From: Cryomorpha sp963748925
GTDB taxonomy: Bacteria; Bacteroidota; Bacteroidia; Flavobacteriales_D; Cryomorphaceae
Length of the DNA: 64,000 bases
Assembly (NCBI GenBank): GCA_963748925.1
Contig: CAVVKG010000003.1
Coordinates: forward strand, 186,001-250,000
Direction of reading: 5' to 3'
The notes under the pieces were generated by a model. The model made no database searches. It was not told the origin of the DNA and worked only from the letters and a program-made list of their open reading frames with translations. A program made the translations under genes and the position numbers. Shown here one piece after another: positions 17,458-27,374 of this stretch (the stretch's first letter is position 1; each line of letters begins with the position of its first letter).

Positions 17458-18084
17458 ATGGAAACAAAAATAATACAAATTACATCGGGCAAAGGGCCTC
17501 GAGAATGTGAGTGGGTAGTTGCAAAAACGCTCACATTCTTTCTAGATGACCTGGCAAGACACGATGCTTTCGCGAATATAATAGCGAAAGAAGATGGGGA
17601 AACGAGAAGCGAAATTCAGTCTGTCCAACTTGAAATAAGAGGTGAAAACCTAGATGATTTTATTCACGAATGGGTTGGGACAATTCAATGGGTTGGACAA
17701 TCGCCTTTTCGGAAAAACCACAAACGCAGAAACTGGTTTGTTGGTATTTTCGAGATTAGTGATAATAATACTTTAATATTCAATGAAAATGAAGTTGTGT
17801 ATCAAACAATGCGAAGTTCGGGAGCTGGTGGTCAACATGTAAACAAGGTAAGCTCTGCGGTAAGAGCTATTCATAAGCCTAGTGCGATTGTTGTTGTTTC
17901 TTCAGAAAGTCGTTCACAATTGCAGAACAGAAAGCTTGCGCTGACTAGATTGAAGAATAAATTAGCAGAAATGGATCAGCAGAAAAAAGCTAAAGACACA
18001 ATCGAAAGATGGAGCAATCACTTAAGCTTACAGCGAGGAAACCCGATAAAAACATTCAAGGGAGAACGTTTTAAGTTGATATGA
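17458..18084 (+). CDS. prfH: Release factor homologue PrfH
   Basis: A 208-residue class-I release factor homologue. The peptidyl-tRNA hydrolysis motif is GAGGQ at residues 122-126, followed by HVNKVSSAVRA and a basic C-terminal helix. It lacks the N-terminal helical and codon-recognition domains of RF1/RF2. PrfH proteins are encoded with RtcB. They are thought to free nascent chains from ribosomes whose decoding-centre rRNA has been cut, so that RtcB can reseal the RNA. The 2-base gap to rtcB fits one operon. Confidence 0.95.
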   Translation: METKIIQITSGKGPRECEWVVAKTLTFFLDDLARHDAFANIIAKEDGETRSEIQSVQLEIRGENLDDFIHEWVGTIQWVGQSPFRKNHKRRNWFVGIFEISDNNTLIFNENEVVYQTMRSSGAGGQHVNKVSSAVRAIHKPSAIVVVSSESRSQLQNRKLALTRLKNKLAEMDQQKKAKDTIERWSNHLSLQRGNPIKTFKGERFKLI

Positions 18085-18285
18085 ACGAGAAGGAGGAAAT
18101 TGTATGGCAAAAACTAATCTATTGTTTCAAAAGGAAAGTCTAAAAACTAATTACCTGGTTTTGAAGCTTTTTTCAAGCCAAAGATTTGGCAATAAATTAA
18201 TTTTACTACCAAATCATAGTCTACTCACCCCCTTTTCAACCCACTTTACCAATCTCAATAATTTAAACCCTATTTTCGCGCCGTG

Positions 18286-19527
18286 ATGGAATCGTACGAT
18301 ATTGTGGTCATTGGTGGCGGTGCAGCCGGCTATTTTGCGGCTATTCAGGCTGCAAACGACGGCGCTAATACTGTGGTAATCCTGGAAAAAACTACCAAGG
18401 TTCTTACTAAAGTCGCCGTAAGTGGAGGTGGAAGGTGCAATGTTACCCACGATTGTGATTATCCATCACAGTTGATTGCAAACTATCCAAGAGGAGGTAA
18501 AAAGCTTCGAAAACCGTTCGAGTTATTTGATGCCGTGGCTACAAAGAAGTGGTTTGAGACAAGAGGTGTCGGTTTAAAAACTGAAGCGGATGGACGCGTT
18601 TTCCCAACTACAGATTCTTCCCAAACCATAATAGATTGTCTCAATACAGCTGCTACGGACGCTCGGGTGAAAACGCATTTTAAAAGAGAAGTGAAGAGTC
18701 TTGAAAAAAAGGATGATGGACGCTTTACTCTTACGTTGGTAGATGCCGATCAAATAGAAGCCAAAAAAGTAATTGTAACGACCGGAGGTTCTAACAAACC
18801 AGAAAACTACGAATGGCTAAAGGCATTGGGACTTAAGATTGCTAAACCGCTTCCAAGTCTTTTTACGTTTAATGTTCCTACAAGCGATTTTAAAGATTTG
18901 ATGGGTCTTTCAGTTCCAGATGGGAAAATTCTTATTCCAGGCACCAAATGGAAAAGCGATGGCCCGGTTTTAATTACGCATTGGGGTTTTAGTGCACCTG
19001 CAGTTATAAAGCTCTCGGCCTTTGCAGCCATTTATCTGTATGAGCTCAACTATAATTTCCCTATTCTTATAAACTGGACGGGCAAAACGGAAGAAGAAAC
19101 CAGAGCTGCGATGCTCGAAATGCGCAAAAAACACCCCGCTAAACTGGTAGTATCCAATCAAATGTTTGACTTGCCTCTCAGGCTGTGGAATAGAATTTGC
19201 GAAAAAGCAGAGATTAAATCAGCTACACGATTTGCAGATTTGCCTTCAAAGCAAAACAACAAACTATTAGAGAATCTGATCCGTTGCCCATTCGCGGTAA
19301 GCGGAAAAACTACCTTCAAGGAGGAGTTTGTGACCTGTGGCGGAGTGGAGCTTGAATCAGTTAATACCACGAGTTTTGAATCTAAATTAAATTCTGGATT
19401 ATACCTTGCCGGTGAAGTTTTGAATGTAGATGGCATAACGGGAGGATTTAACTTTCAGCATGCCTGGACCAGCGGTTTTTTAGCCGGAAGGCACGCCGCA
19501 CAGACCCTAAACCAGATATCAGAATAA
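18286..19527 (+). CDS. BaiN/HI0933-family flavoprotein
   Basis: A 413-residue NAD(P)/FAD-dependent oxidoreductase of the aminoacetone oxidase/BaiN-like group. The Rossmann dinucleotide motif GGGAAG is at residues 10-15, KVAVSGGGRCNVTH near 44-57 is the family signature, and GGFNFQHAWTSG closes the FAD fold near the C-terminus. The substrate is unknown for most members. The ATG at 18286 follows a GTG that is also possible. A -7-like box (TATTTTCG, 18271-18278) ends 7 bases before the ATG. It precedes the AsnB-like gene by 9 bases, so they may be co-transcribed. Confidence 0.9.
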   Translation: MESYDIVVIGGGAAGYFAAIQAANDGANTVVILEKTTKVLTKVAVSGGGRCNVTHDCDYPSQLIANYPRGGKKLRKPFELFDAVATKKWFETRGVGLKTEADGRVFPTTDSSQTIIDCLNTAATDARVKTHFKREVKSLEKKDDGRFTLTLVDADQIEAKKVIVTTGGSNKPENYEWLKALGLKIAKPLPSLFTFNVPTSDFKDLMGLSVPDGKILIPGTKWKSDGPVLITHWGFSAPAVIKLSAFAAIYLYELNYNFPILINWTGKTEEETRAAMLEMRKKHPAKLVVSNQMFDLPLRLWNRICEKAEIKSATRFADLPSKQNNKLLENLIRCPFAVSGKTTFKEEFVTCGGVELESVNTTSFESKLNSGLYLAGEVLNVDGITGGFNFQHAWTSGFLAGRHAAQTLNQISE

Positions 19528-19536
19528 AGACAGATT

Positions 19537-21252
19537 ATGCCCGGATTAATCTTTTCATCAGGTATTTCTAAACTAAAAAGTGACTTGCTCTGCAAGGCCT
19601 TGTGTTTTGATAAGCGTTATTATCAAACCGATCTTTTGAGGAGTGAAAATGAGGCTGTGCTATTCAGTGGATATAAAGGTTATCCTGTTAAGAAATACGA
19701 TCTTAAGCCGTGGGTCTGCTTTGTGGATGGGCTCATTTACAATAACGAAATTGAAACTGTTCTCACAGCTATTATAAATGAGATAGCAAAAGGTGATATA
19801 ACGAATTTGGCTGCGCTCATTGAGCCTTTGGATGGCGAGTTTTTACTGATGCTGCATAACGTTGAAACGGGAACCACCTATATTATAAACGATAGTATGG
19901 GTCGGTTACCGGTTTATATTTACCGAAAGGATGATGTTCTTATTGTGTCTCGCGAAATCAGTTTTGTACTCAATTTCATCGGCAAGCCTTCATATATCAA
20001 AGCCAATGTTGCACTCCATCTTATGTTTGGTTTTACATTTGGTTCTTCAACGATTTGGAATAATATTGAACGATTAGAGCCGCATTCGGTGATTCAATAT
20101 AATCGGGAAAGGAAATCCTTCCGAAATAATTCTTTTTTCAGGATGAATATCGGAAGTGAAACAAACGGCAATACGTCTGAGATTTTCGATCAATTTAAAT
20201 TGGCGCTTGAAAACAGAATAGCAAAACTTCCCAATCCTTCTATTTCGCTGAGCGGCGGATTAGATTCCCGGCTCGTTGCGGGTTTTGCCGCAGACCTCAA
20301 AGCGGCAGTACCGTTTACCACATTCACTAGGCAAGATGGTGCGGCGGATCTGGATGTTGATTGTGCAAAGAAAATTCTTCGAAACCTTAACTATTCAAAA
20401 TTACACGATGTAGTGCGGCTGCCTTCTTCTACCGATGAAGAGCTCGAATACATATTGCGCATTAAAGCTGGGTTAAACAACGGGGCTATGGGTTTTATTC
20501 TGCCATATTACCGCTATTTGGAATCTCAAAACCTAACATCAATAACAGGCGATGGAGGCGATAAGTTTTTCGTTAACCTATATCCATATAGAAATCTGAA
20601 ATCGAAGGAAGACTTCATTTCATATTTGCTATTTAATGTGTCTAGCTTGAAAATTATTGTAGCAGCCAGGCTTGCTGGTACTAGTGAGTCCGAGATATTA
20701 AAGATTATTTCGAATAGAGTAGAGTCTTACCGGTTAAATTCATGGAACGATTCCTATGCCTATTTTTTAATCCGCGAAAGAGGAATAAACTGGGTATATG
20801 AAGGCGAAGACAGAACCAGATATTTAACCTGGAGTACGAGTCCTTATTATTGTCCCCAGGTGATAAAAGCGGCTATGAAAATGGCTATGCCGAAAAAGAA
20901 GCATGGTAGCTTATTCTCATCTTTGTTTAAGCTTTTACCCGGCAATCTTGAGACTGTTTTGAATCCTAACTGGCAGCTCGTTCCGGATGATCGAACAGGT
21001 ATAAGAGTACTTTTTTTTAAGCAGATGCTCAAGTCGAGGTTTCCGAATATAGTACCTAAAAGACGGGATGTGTCAGTCCAGGTATTTGAAAAGCAGGATG
21101 TATTGATTGAAATGCTCGCAAACACCAGTGCATCATCTCCAATTGAAATGGATATTCTGGAATTTCAGAAATTGACGCTAGAAGATATTGTTCCCTGGCG
21201 ATTGCTTTCAATACTATTTCGTGAAAACGACACGAGATGGTTTAATGATTAA
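19537..21252 (+). CDS. Asparagine-synthetase-like protein lacking the glutaminase cysteine
   Basis: A 571-residue protein with an N-terminal Ntn-like domain and a C-terminal adenylating domain with the PP-loop SGGLDSR at residues 239-245 and ITGDGGDKFF near 342-351. In true AsnB the mature N-terminus is Cys2; here the protein starts MPGLIF, so glutamine hydrolysis should be lost. It may use ammonia or another amine, or amidate a different substrate, as in some peptide or sugar modification pathways. No precursor peptide or capsule gene is adjacent. Length fits the AsnB family. Confidence 0.85.
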   Translation: MPGLIFSSGISKLKSDLLCKALCFDKRYYQTDLLRSENEAVLFSGYKGYPVKKYDLKPWVCFVDGLIYNNEIETVLTAIINEIAKGDITNLAALIEPLDGEFLLMLHNVETGTTYIINDSMGRLPVYIYRKDDVLIVSREISFVLNFIGKPSYIKANVALHLMFGFTFGSSTIWNNIERLEPHSVIQYNRERKSFRNNSFFRMNIGSETNGNTSEIFDQFKLALENRIAKLPNPSISLSGGLDSRLVAGFAADLKAAVPFTTFTRQDGAADLDVDCAKKILRNLNYSKLHDVVRLPSSTDEELEYILRIKAGLNNGAMGFILPYYRYLESQNLTSITGDGGDKFFVNLYPYRNLKSKEDFISYLLFNVSSLKIIVAARLAGTSESEILKIISNRVESYRLNSWNDSYAYFLIRERGINWVYEGEDRTRYLTWSTSPYYCPQVIKAAMKMAMPKKKHGSLFSSLFKLLPGNLETVLNPNWQLVPDDRTGIRVLFFKQMLKSRFPNIVPKRRDVSVQVFEKQDVLIEMLANTSASSPIEMDILEFQKLTLEDIVPWRLLSILFRENDTRWFND

Positions 21253-21290
21253 AAACTTGCGTAGTTTTACCAAAAATTTCAAAATTGATT

Positions 21291-21746
21291 ATGAAAAAAG
21301 TATTTGTTTTGGTGCTATTTGTAGGGTGTTGTAGTCTTGGATTTGCACAAAGTCCTATCGGAGCAAATGGAAAACAATTTAATTTTGGCCTTGGACTATA
21401 CGATTCTGGAATTCCTTTATATGCAGGATTGGATTTTGGTGTTCATCCAGACATTACGGTGGGGCCTCAAATTGGTCTGGACTTAGAATTAGATTATTTA
21501 AGTATTGCCGGTAGGGGAGATTATCACTTTAATACCATTCTGGATATTCCACGCGATTGGGATTTTTATGCAGGGTTAAACATTGGTTTTGCCGTTGGAA
21601 TAGATAATAATTACTCAAGCGGTCTGGATCTTGGCTTGCAAGTAGGTGGTAGATATTACTGGAATAGCTCCTGGGGGATCAATTTGGAGTTTGGAGGAGG
21701 TAATAACCTGAATGGTGGACGCTTCGGACTCTCGAAAAGATTCTAA
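21291..21746 (+). CDS. Small outer-membrane beta-barrel protein
   Basis: A 151-residue protein with a signal peptide (residues 1-20, ending GFAQ) and a body of alternating Gly/aromatic strands (FNFGLGLY, YAGLDFGV, YAGLNIGFAVGI, LGLQVGGRYYW). It ends in a C-terminal Phe, as in 8-stranded outer-membrane barrels. The start is the ATG at 21291. No specific function can be given. Confidence 0.75.
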   Translation: MKKVFVLVLFVGCCSLGFAQSPIGANGKQFNFGLGLYDSGIPLYAGLDFGVHPDITVGPQIGLDLELDYLSIAGRGDYHFNTILDIPRDWDFYAGLNIGFAVGIDNNYSSGLDLGLQVGGRYYWNSSWGINLEFGGGNNLNGGRFGLSKRF

Positions 21747-21919
21747 AAATCACCTTAATAATTTCAAAAACTCTGGATTTCTATTATCTGAAATCTAAGA
21801 TTCTTCTATTCAACTATCTGTTGTTTAACCTGCTTTTAGGCGGCTTAACAAGTATTGGCTATGGTTAAGACAACTGTTGGATAATCTACCGTTTTTTTGT
21901 TGAATATCATTTGTTGCTT

Positions 21920-23512
21920 ATGAAGACAGGTTTTTGGTTAGCCCTTATTGTAGCCTTTAATATTACACTCGTTTCAGCTCAAGATCGTCCTCAGGGATTG
22001 CCTGATGACCTGCCCGGGGATTGGTATAACTTGAGCCCTGAGAAAAATGCCGTTTACGGAGTTTCTGTAAATCAGGCATACAGTTATTTTTCTGACTTGG
22101 AAATAGCCCCTGTAATTGTAGCTGTGATTGATGATGGTGTCGATATTTCTCATCCCGATCTGGAAGGTAAACTTTGGATTAATTCAGGGGAAATAGCAGA
22201 GAATGGTATCGATGATGACAACAATGGATACATCGACGATATTTATGGTTGGAATTATCTGGGTAATCCCAATGGAGAGAATGTGGTAGAAGAGAATTTG
22301 GAACTGGTTCGATTATACCGCCCTCTTAAAGAAAAGTTTGAGAATGTTGACCCTGCTCAGGTGGCTAAAGCCGATAAAGAAGCGTATAAAAAATACGGCA
22401 TTTATAAAGCGATTTACGATGAAGAGCTTGGTGATTTAAATGAGGAGTTTTCACAGTACGCCCAACTTGCAGCGCTCTATCAGGGCGCTTCGTCTTATAT
22501 GAAGAGCCTTCTGGAAACAGATGAATTGACGATTAATGATCTGGTTAAATTTAATCCCGCAAATAGTGATGATTCACAGGTGCGTGATTTTTTACTCATG
22601 GCAGAGCGCGAGGGCCTGAATGATTATTTAAATGAAAATGAAGAATATTTCGAATCCTCCATTAAATACCATTACAACTTAGAGTTTAACCCGAGGCATA
22701 TTGTGAATGAGACCGAGGCAGCAAAGAAAAACACAGCCTATGGGAACTGGATGGTCTGGGCAGGGGAGCCAAACCATGGTACACATGTGGCTGGAATTAT
22801 TGCAGCAACCCGAAACAATGGAAAGGGTGTGAATGGTATTGCCAGAAATGCGGAAATCATGTCCCTACGCGCTGTTCCAGATGGCGACGAGCGTGACAAA
22901 GATGTTGCTCTTGCTTTACGGTATGCGGTAGATAATGGCGCCAAAGTCGTAAACATGAGTTTTGGAAAATCATTTTCAGCAAATCAAAACTTGGTTGAAG
23001 AAGCTATACAATACGCTGCTTCCAATGATGTGTTGCTTATCCATGCTGCGGGTAATGATGCTTCCAATAATGACAAATTCGACAATTTTCCTGATGGTAG
23101 GTTAGGTAAACGAAAATCTATCGATAACTGGATAACGGTAGGTGCGAGTGGACCAATTCGCGATACCAATTTTGTAGCAGAATTCTCGAACTACGGGAAA
23201 AAATCTGTTGATATACTTGCTCCTGGAGTAGGAATCTTGAGTCTTGTTGCCGATAATGAAATAGACAGCTATTCGGGTACAAGTATGGCGGCTCCGGTGG
23301 TGGCGGGCGTTGCGGCGGTAGTAAGAGGTGCGTTTCCGGAGCTCACAGCTAAAGAGGTAAAAGAGATTCTTATTCTGTCGGCTTCAATTGACAAAAAGCT
23401 CAGAGTGCGTTTTAATGGCGAAGAGCAAAAAGCAAAAAAGCTGATTAGATATGCAGGAGTTCCTTCGCTTTTTATGGCTTTAATTATAGCTGACGCAAAA
23501 TCTAAAGAATAG
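21920..23512 (+). CDS. Secreted subtilisin-family (S8) serine protease
   Basis: A 530-residue subtilase with a signal peptide ending at SAQ (residue 21). The catalytic triad is Asp71 in VIDDGVD, His286 in NHGTHVAG and Ser455 in SGTSMAAP. About 215 residues separate Asp and His, far more than in subtilisin (about 32). An inserted charged helical region (roughly 95-270) therefore splits the domain, a feature of many Bacteroidetes S8 proteases. There is no T9SS sorting domain at the C-terminus, so a periplasmic or outer-membrane location is likely. Start ATG 21920 is chosen over upstream TTG codons. Confidence 0.92.
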   Translation: MKTGFWLALIVAFNITLVSAQDRPQGLPDDLPGDWYNLSPEKNAVYGVSVNQAYSYFSDLEIAPVIVAVIDDGVDISHPDLEGKLWINSGEIAENGIDDDNNGYIDDIYGWNYLGNPNGENVVEENLELVRLYRPLKEKFENVDPAQVAKADKEAYKKYGIYKAIYDEELGDLNEEFSQYAQLAALYQGASSYMKSLLETDELTINDLVKFNPANSDDSQVRDFLLMAEREGLNDYLNENEEYFESSIKYHYNLEFNPRHIVNETEAAKKNTAYGNWMVWAGEPNHGTHVAGIIAATRNNGKGVNGIARNAEIMSLRAVPDGDERDKDVALALRYAVDNGAKVVNMSFGKSFSANQNLVEEAIQYAASNDVLLIHAAGNDASNNDKFDNFPDGRLGKRKSIDNWITVGASGPIRDTNFVAEFSNYGKKSVDILAPGVGILSLVADNEIDSYSGTSMAAPVVAGVAAVVRGAFPELTAKEVKEILILSASIDKKLRVRFNGEEQKAKKLIRYAGVPSLFMALIIADAKSKE

Positions 23513-23632
23513 CAAATTAGAGGCATCTTTCCACTTCAAAACTCGTCATATTAGTAAGGCGTACGAAAGTTATGTTTCCTTTACTGGGAATTGATATGAA
23601 CATTTCGTAATTTGTTAGCCTGTTTTGCTACT

Positions 23633-24889
23633 ATGAAAGCCGTAAATTTTAACTCAATCATAACTCACCTTGTCTTTGCAGTTTTGCTGCTTAGCTCGCT
23701 TAGTGTTTATGCTCAGTCAAATACGGGTTTAATTTCAAATAGCACAGATTTGGGTTTTCGCAGGGTAGATATCAATGAGATTATCTCCACCACTTATCTT
23801 CGTGATTCATCATATTTTTACTCTATTCTTGATGAAAGTTCGGATGAGTGGGTACTTCAGGAAAAGGCAATTTACGATTACAATAATCAGGGAAGGGAAT
23901 TGTTGCGTAATATTCTGAGTGTATCAGAAAACGGCTGGTCTAAAAAGCAGCAAATAAGAAGTAGCTATATCTCTGATTTTCTATCAAACCGCGAAACGCT
24001 TGTTTGGACTGAGGCAACTTCTAACTGGGAGTCTGATACCAAAAGTGATTTTACCTATAATTATGTCGGATTGGTTGACGAAGTATCGAATTTCAATTTT
24101 GAGGATTCTTCTTGGTTGGCCGACAGCAAAACGAGCTATACTTATAATTCGGATTACAATATTTCAGAAGAATCCAGTTTTAACTGGGATACCGAACTCA
24201 ATGACTGGGCTCCTGTTTCAAGATTTTTATACTCCTACAATTCGCATGAAGCAGTAAATAAACAAGTTTATCAGATTTGGAATGATAGTCTGATGGTTTG
24301 GGTAAACAAAACGAGTCAAATCTTTGATTATAACAGTTCTCAAAAGCTTGTTTCCACCATTCGTAGAAACTGGGATGCTGAAGAAGCCTCTTGGTTTAAT
24401 ACAGGTGTCGTTCTTATTGAATACAATGACAAAGGACAGATTAAAGCAAGCAAGCAAGAATCAATAAATCAATACCAGCAGTACATACCTACCCAATTTG
24501 AAGAAGCTAATTATGACAGCGAGGGTAACGTAGGGCAGGTAATTCGAAGTGAGTGGGATCCAAATACCGAGTCATGGAACATTTACAATAAACAAGTTCA
24601 CTTTTGGGCAGAATATCAGCATGGAAACCTCCTCAGCAATCAGAGTGAAATTGATTGTTTTTTTGCTAATCCATACACCATCGGTTTGCCTTTGTATTGT
24701 GAATCTCTTAAAGCCGATGTGCTTTATACCATCAGGGTTTATGATTTGCAAGGCCGGTTCTTTTACTCTGGACAGTTTATGGGAGGCTCTTCCTTCCGTA
24801 TTAAAGATTATCTCGAATCAGGATACTATATATTTCAGATTACCGGTGGCCTGGATACCCACTCAGAGAAGATTTATATCAAGAATTGA
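23633..24889 (+). CDS. Secreted Trp/Tyr repeat protein with C-terminal sorting-like domain
   Basis: A 418-residue exported protein (signal peptide ends VYAQ). Its body is about seven repeats of roughly 40 residues, each with a Trp-x(5-9)-Trp pair and a following YxYN-type strand: WTEATSNWE, FEDSSWLAD, NWDTELNDWAP, IWNDSLMVWV, NWDAEEASWF, EWDPNTESWN. The last 80 residues resemble a Type IX secretion C-terminal domain (VLYTIRVYDLQGR, then a final EKIYIKN), although the usual YPNP motif is altered (ANPYTIGLPLYC). It is probably delivered to the cell surface. The function is unknown. Confidence 0.75.
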   Translation: MKAVNFNSIITHLVFAVLLLSSLSVYAQSNTGLISNSTDLGFRRVDINEIISTTYLRDSSYFYSILDESSDEWVLQEKAIYDYNNQGRELLRNILSVSENGWSKKQQIRSSYISDFLSNRETLVWTEATSNWESDTKSDFTYNYVGLVDEVSNFNFEDSSWLADSKTSYTYNSDYNISEESSFNWDTELNDWAPVSRFLYSYNSHEAVNKQVYQIWNDSLMVWVNKTSQIFDYNSSQKLVSTIRRNWDAEEASWFNTGVVLIEYNDKGQIKASKQESINQYQQYIPTQFEEANYDSEGNVGQVIRSEWDPNTESWNIYNKQVHFWAEYQHGNLLSNQSEIDCFFANPYTIGLPLYCESLKADVLYTIRVYDLQGRFFYSGQFMGGSSFRIKDYLESGYYIFQITGGLDTHSEKIYIKN

Positions 24890-24947
24890 CGCAAAAATAC
24901 CGAGCAGCTTCTTCTATTTTTCATAACTTCATGGCAAATTTTATGGC

Positions 24948-26149
24948 ATGGAGAATACAGCAATAATAAATACTGGTAAGCCTGATTTGCAGAGCAAATT
25001 ATTGGTAAAGTTTCGGGAAGTTCGAAAGCGAACGGAGTCTATTTGTAGCCATCTGCAAAAAGAGGATTACGTAGTGCAACCCATCGAAGATGTTTCACCT
25101 CCAAAATGGCATCTGGCCCATAGCACCTGGTTTTTTGAAACATTCTTCCTCCCTAAAGCATTTGAGGATTACCGACCTTTTAGTTCAGAGTTTAATTTTC
25201 TTTTCAATAGTTATTACGAAAGCGTTGGCAAGCGAGTGCTCAGAGCCGATAGAGGAAACTTGACCAGACCGGGTGTAGAGAACTATATACGAGTATCGCG
25301 AGTACGTGGATATTAAAGTAGCAACAGCATTAAATGATCTTAGTATAAATTCCGAGCTAATGGATGTTCTAAATCTTGGCCTGCAGCACGAGATGCAGCA
25401 CCAGGAACTTCTGCTCAGTGATATCAAGTATATTTTGGGCCACAATCCTACTTTTCCTGTTTATAATAAAGATTCTAAGATAGACTCGGTTGCTGTGAAC
25501 GAAAGCCCCGAATTTATCAAAGCTTAAGGAAGGACTCTATGAAATAGGCTTCGATGGGGAAGGTTTCTCATTTGATAACGAATGGAATCGTCATAAGGTA
25601 TACCTCCAAGATTTTGAAATTTCATCACAGCCTGTAACCTTTGGTGAATATCTGGAATTTATGAATGCAGGTGGATACAGCAATTTTAAATATTGGCATA
25701 GTGACGGCTGGGCATGGGTCAACTTGAACAAAATCAACGCACCCATGTTTGTTTTTGAAGAAAATGGAAATTGGTACCGATATACTTTGAGTGGTTACAA
25801 GCAAATAAATCCCAACGAAACCCTTATGCATATTAGCTATTACGAAGCTTCGGCATTCGCGGCGTGGAAAGGAGCAAGACTCCCTACTGAGTTTGAGTGG
25901 GAAGTAGCTGCCGATAAATTTGAATGGGGAAACTGCTGGGAATGGACAAACAGCGCATACCTTCCTTATCCGGGTTTTAAATCGGCACCAGGAGCCATTG
26001 GCGAGTACAATGGTAAGTTTATGGTAAATCAAATGGTGCTGAGAGGCTGCTCAAAAGCTACAGCACCAGGCCATAGCCGTAAGTCTTACCGAAATTTTTT
26101 TCATCCACATTTACAATGGCAATTTGCAGGCTTAAGACTTGCACGGTAA
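24948..26149 (+). pseudogene. egtB: Ergothioneine sulfoxide synthase EgtB, two frameshifts
   Basis: EgtB joins hercynine to a thiol substrate using non-haem iron and oxygen. The three frames give, in order, a DinB-like N-terminal domain (WHLAHSTWFFETF, residues near 50-62), the HEMQHQELLL metal-binding helix, and a formylglycine-generating-enzyme-like C-terminal domain (FEWEVAADKFEWGNCWEW, ending FHPHLQWQFAGLRLAR). Frame changes lie near 25280 (restored reading PGVE-TIYEYREYVDIKV) and 25520 (restored EFI-KLKEGLYEIGF), each equal to one extra base. All expected motifs survive. The gene is therefore recently broken or contains sequencing errors. It precedes egtD by one base. Confidence 0.85.
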
Positions 26150-26150
26150 T

Positions 26151-27093
26151 ATGAATTTTAAAGAAGATATAGCCGCAGGGCTTAATGCTGATCAAAAATA
26201 CCTTCCGTCAAGGTATTTCTACGATGCAGAGGGAGATAAGATTTTTCAGGAAATAATGAAAATGCCTGAGTATTATTTGACAAAAGCAGAATTTGAGATT
26301 CTCTCCACCCAGGCAGAAGATATTTTAGCTGCGATTAAAGCCAACGGTCGCGAGTTTGATCTGGTAGAGTTTGGTGCTGGCGATGGCTACAAAACAAAGA
26401 TTCTTATTGAGAAACTTATTGCCGCAGGTGCGAATTTTAGATACATCCCCATCGATATATCAAAAGATGTATTGGTTAATTTGAAGGCAGACTTTCAGAA
26501 ATTATTTCCCCATCTGGAGATACGACCTGAAAACTCGGAATACTTTCAGGCTCTTGAAGAAATTAACAACAAATCACAGAATCCTAAAGTGGTCTTATTT
26601 CTCGGTTCGAGTATTGGTAATTTTCGTGAAGATAGTACTGTGAAATTTCTTAATGGCTTGAACAATAAACTCAACAAGGGCGATTATGCATTTATAGGTT
26701 TTGATCTAAAGAAAAATCCAAAGATCATTCTCGATGCTTATAATGATAAGCAAGGAATTACCAAATCGTTTAACCTGAATTTATTGAAACGAATAAACCG
26801 AGAACTCGGTGCAGATTTCGATATCAGATGCTTTTGACCATTATCCTTACTATGACCCTGAATCAGGATTTGCCAAGAGTTACATTATAAGTCTTAAAAA
26901 ACAGCAGGTTACCATCGAAGACTTAAAACAATCATTTGATTTTATATCGGGTGAAGCAATCCATACTGAAATAAGTAGAAAATACACGACTCATCAAATA
27001 GAAGTTTTGTTCACAAATGCCGGATTTAATGTATCTAAACATTTTTACGATTCCAGACATTATTATGTGGATACCTTAGCGGAAAAAATATGA
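26151..27093 (+). pseudogene. egtD: Histidine N-alpha-methyltransferase EgtD, one frameshift
   Basis: EgtD trimethylates histidine to hercynine with SAM, the first step of ergothioneine synthesis. The first frame (26151 to about 26825) holds PSRYFYDAEGDKIFQEI, the SAM motif EFGAGDGYKT near residue 80, and LGSSIGNF. The second frame (to 27093) holds DAFDHYPYYDPESGFAKSYIISL and a normal C-terminus. The switch near 26825-26830 equals one extra base; full length would be about 314 residues. The stop overlaps the DUF427 start (ATGA), so egtB-egtD-DUF427 form one operon. Confidence 0.85.
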
Positions 27094-27374
27094 AAGCAAT
27101 ATGGAATGGCCAGGTATTGGCCGAAAGTGATGAGACGATTAATATTGAAGGCAATCAATATTTTCCGCCAGAGACAATTAACAAGAAGTTTTTTGATACA
27201 AGTGACCACCATACTGTATGTCCCTGGAAAGGAGTAGCTTCCTATTATAATCTTGTCGTAGGTGATAAAACGAACGAAAATGCGGCTTGGTTTTATCCCG
27301 ATACCAAATCTGCTGCCGATGATATTAAAAATTACGTAGCCTTTTGGAAAGGGGTAGAAGTAACCGAAAATTAA
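27090..27374 (+). CDS. DUF427 protein in the egt operon
   Basis: A 94-residue DUF427 domain protein (YFPPETINKKFF near residues 26-37, then HTVCPWKGVASYYN at 41-54 and WFYPDTK at 69-75). The conserved Cys-Pro-Trp-Lys core is intact. The function is unknown. The start overlaps the egtD stop by four bases, so it is co-translated with the ergothioneine genes and may act on a related thiol or methylated intermediate. Its last four bases overlap the convergent cca stop. Confidence 0.88.
   Translation: MKAIWNGQVLAESDETINIEGNQYFPPETINKKFFDTSDHHTVCPWKGVASYYNLVVGDKTNENAAWFYPDTKSAADDIKNYVAFWKGVEVTEN

Noticed and set aside
18104..18286. A 60-codon frame after prfH with a good Shine-Dalgarno (AAGGAGG)
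   Set aside because: The composition is that of untranslated AT-rich sequence, the group rarely uses such sites, and it ends on the start of the next gene. It could be revisited if conserved.
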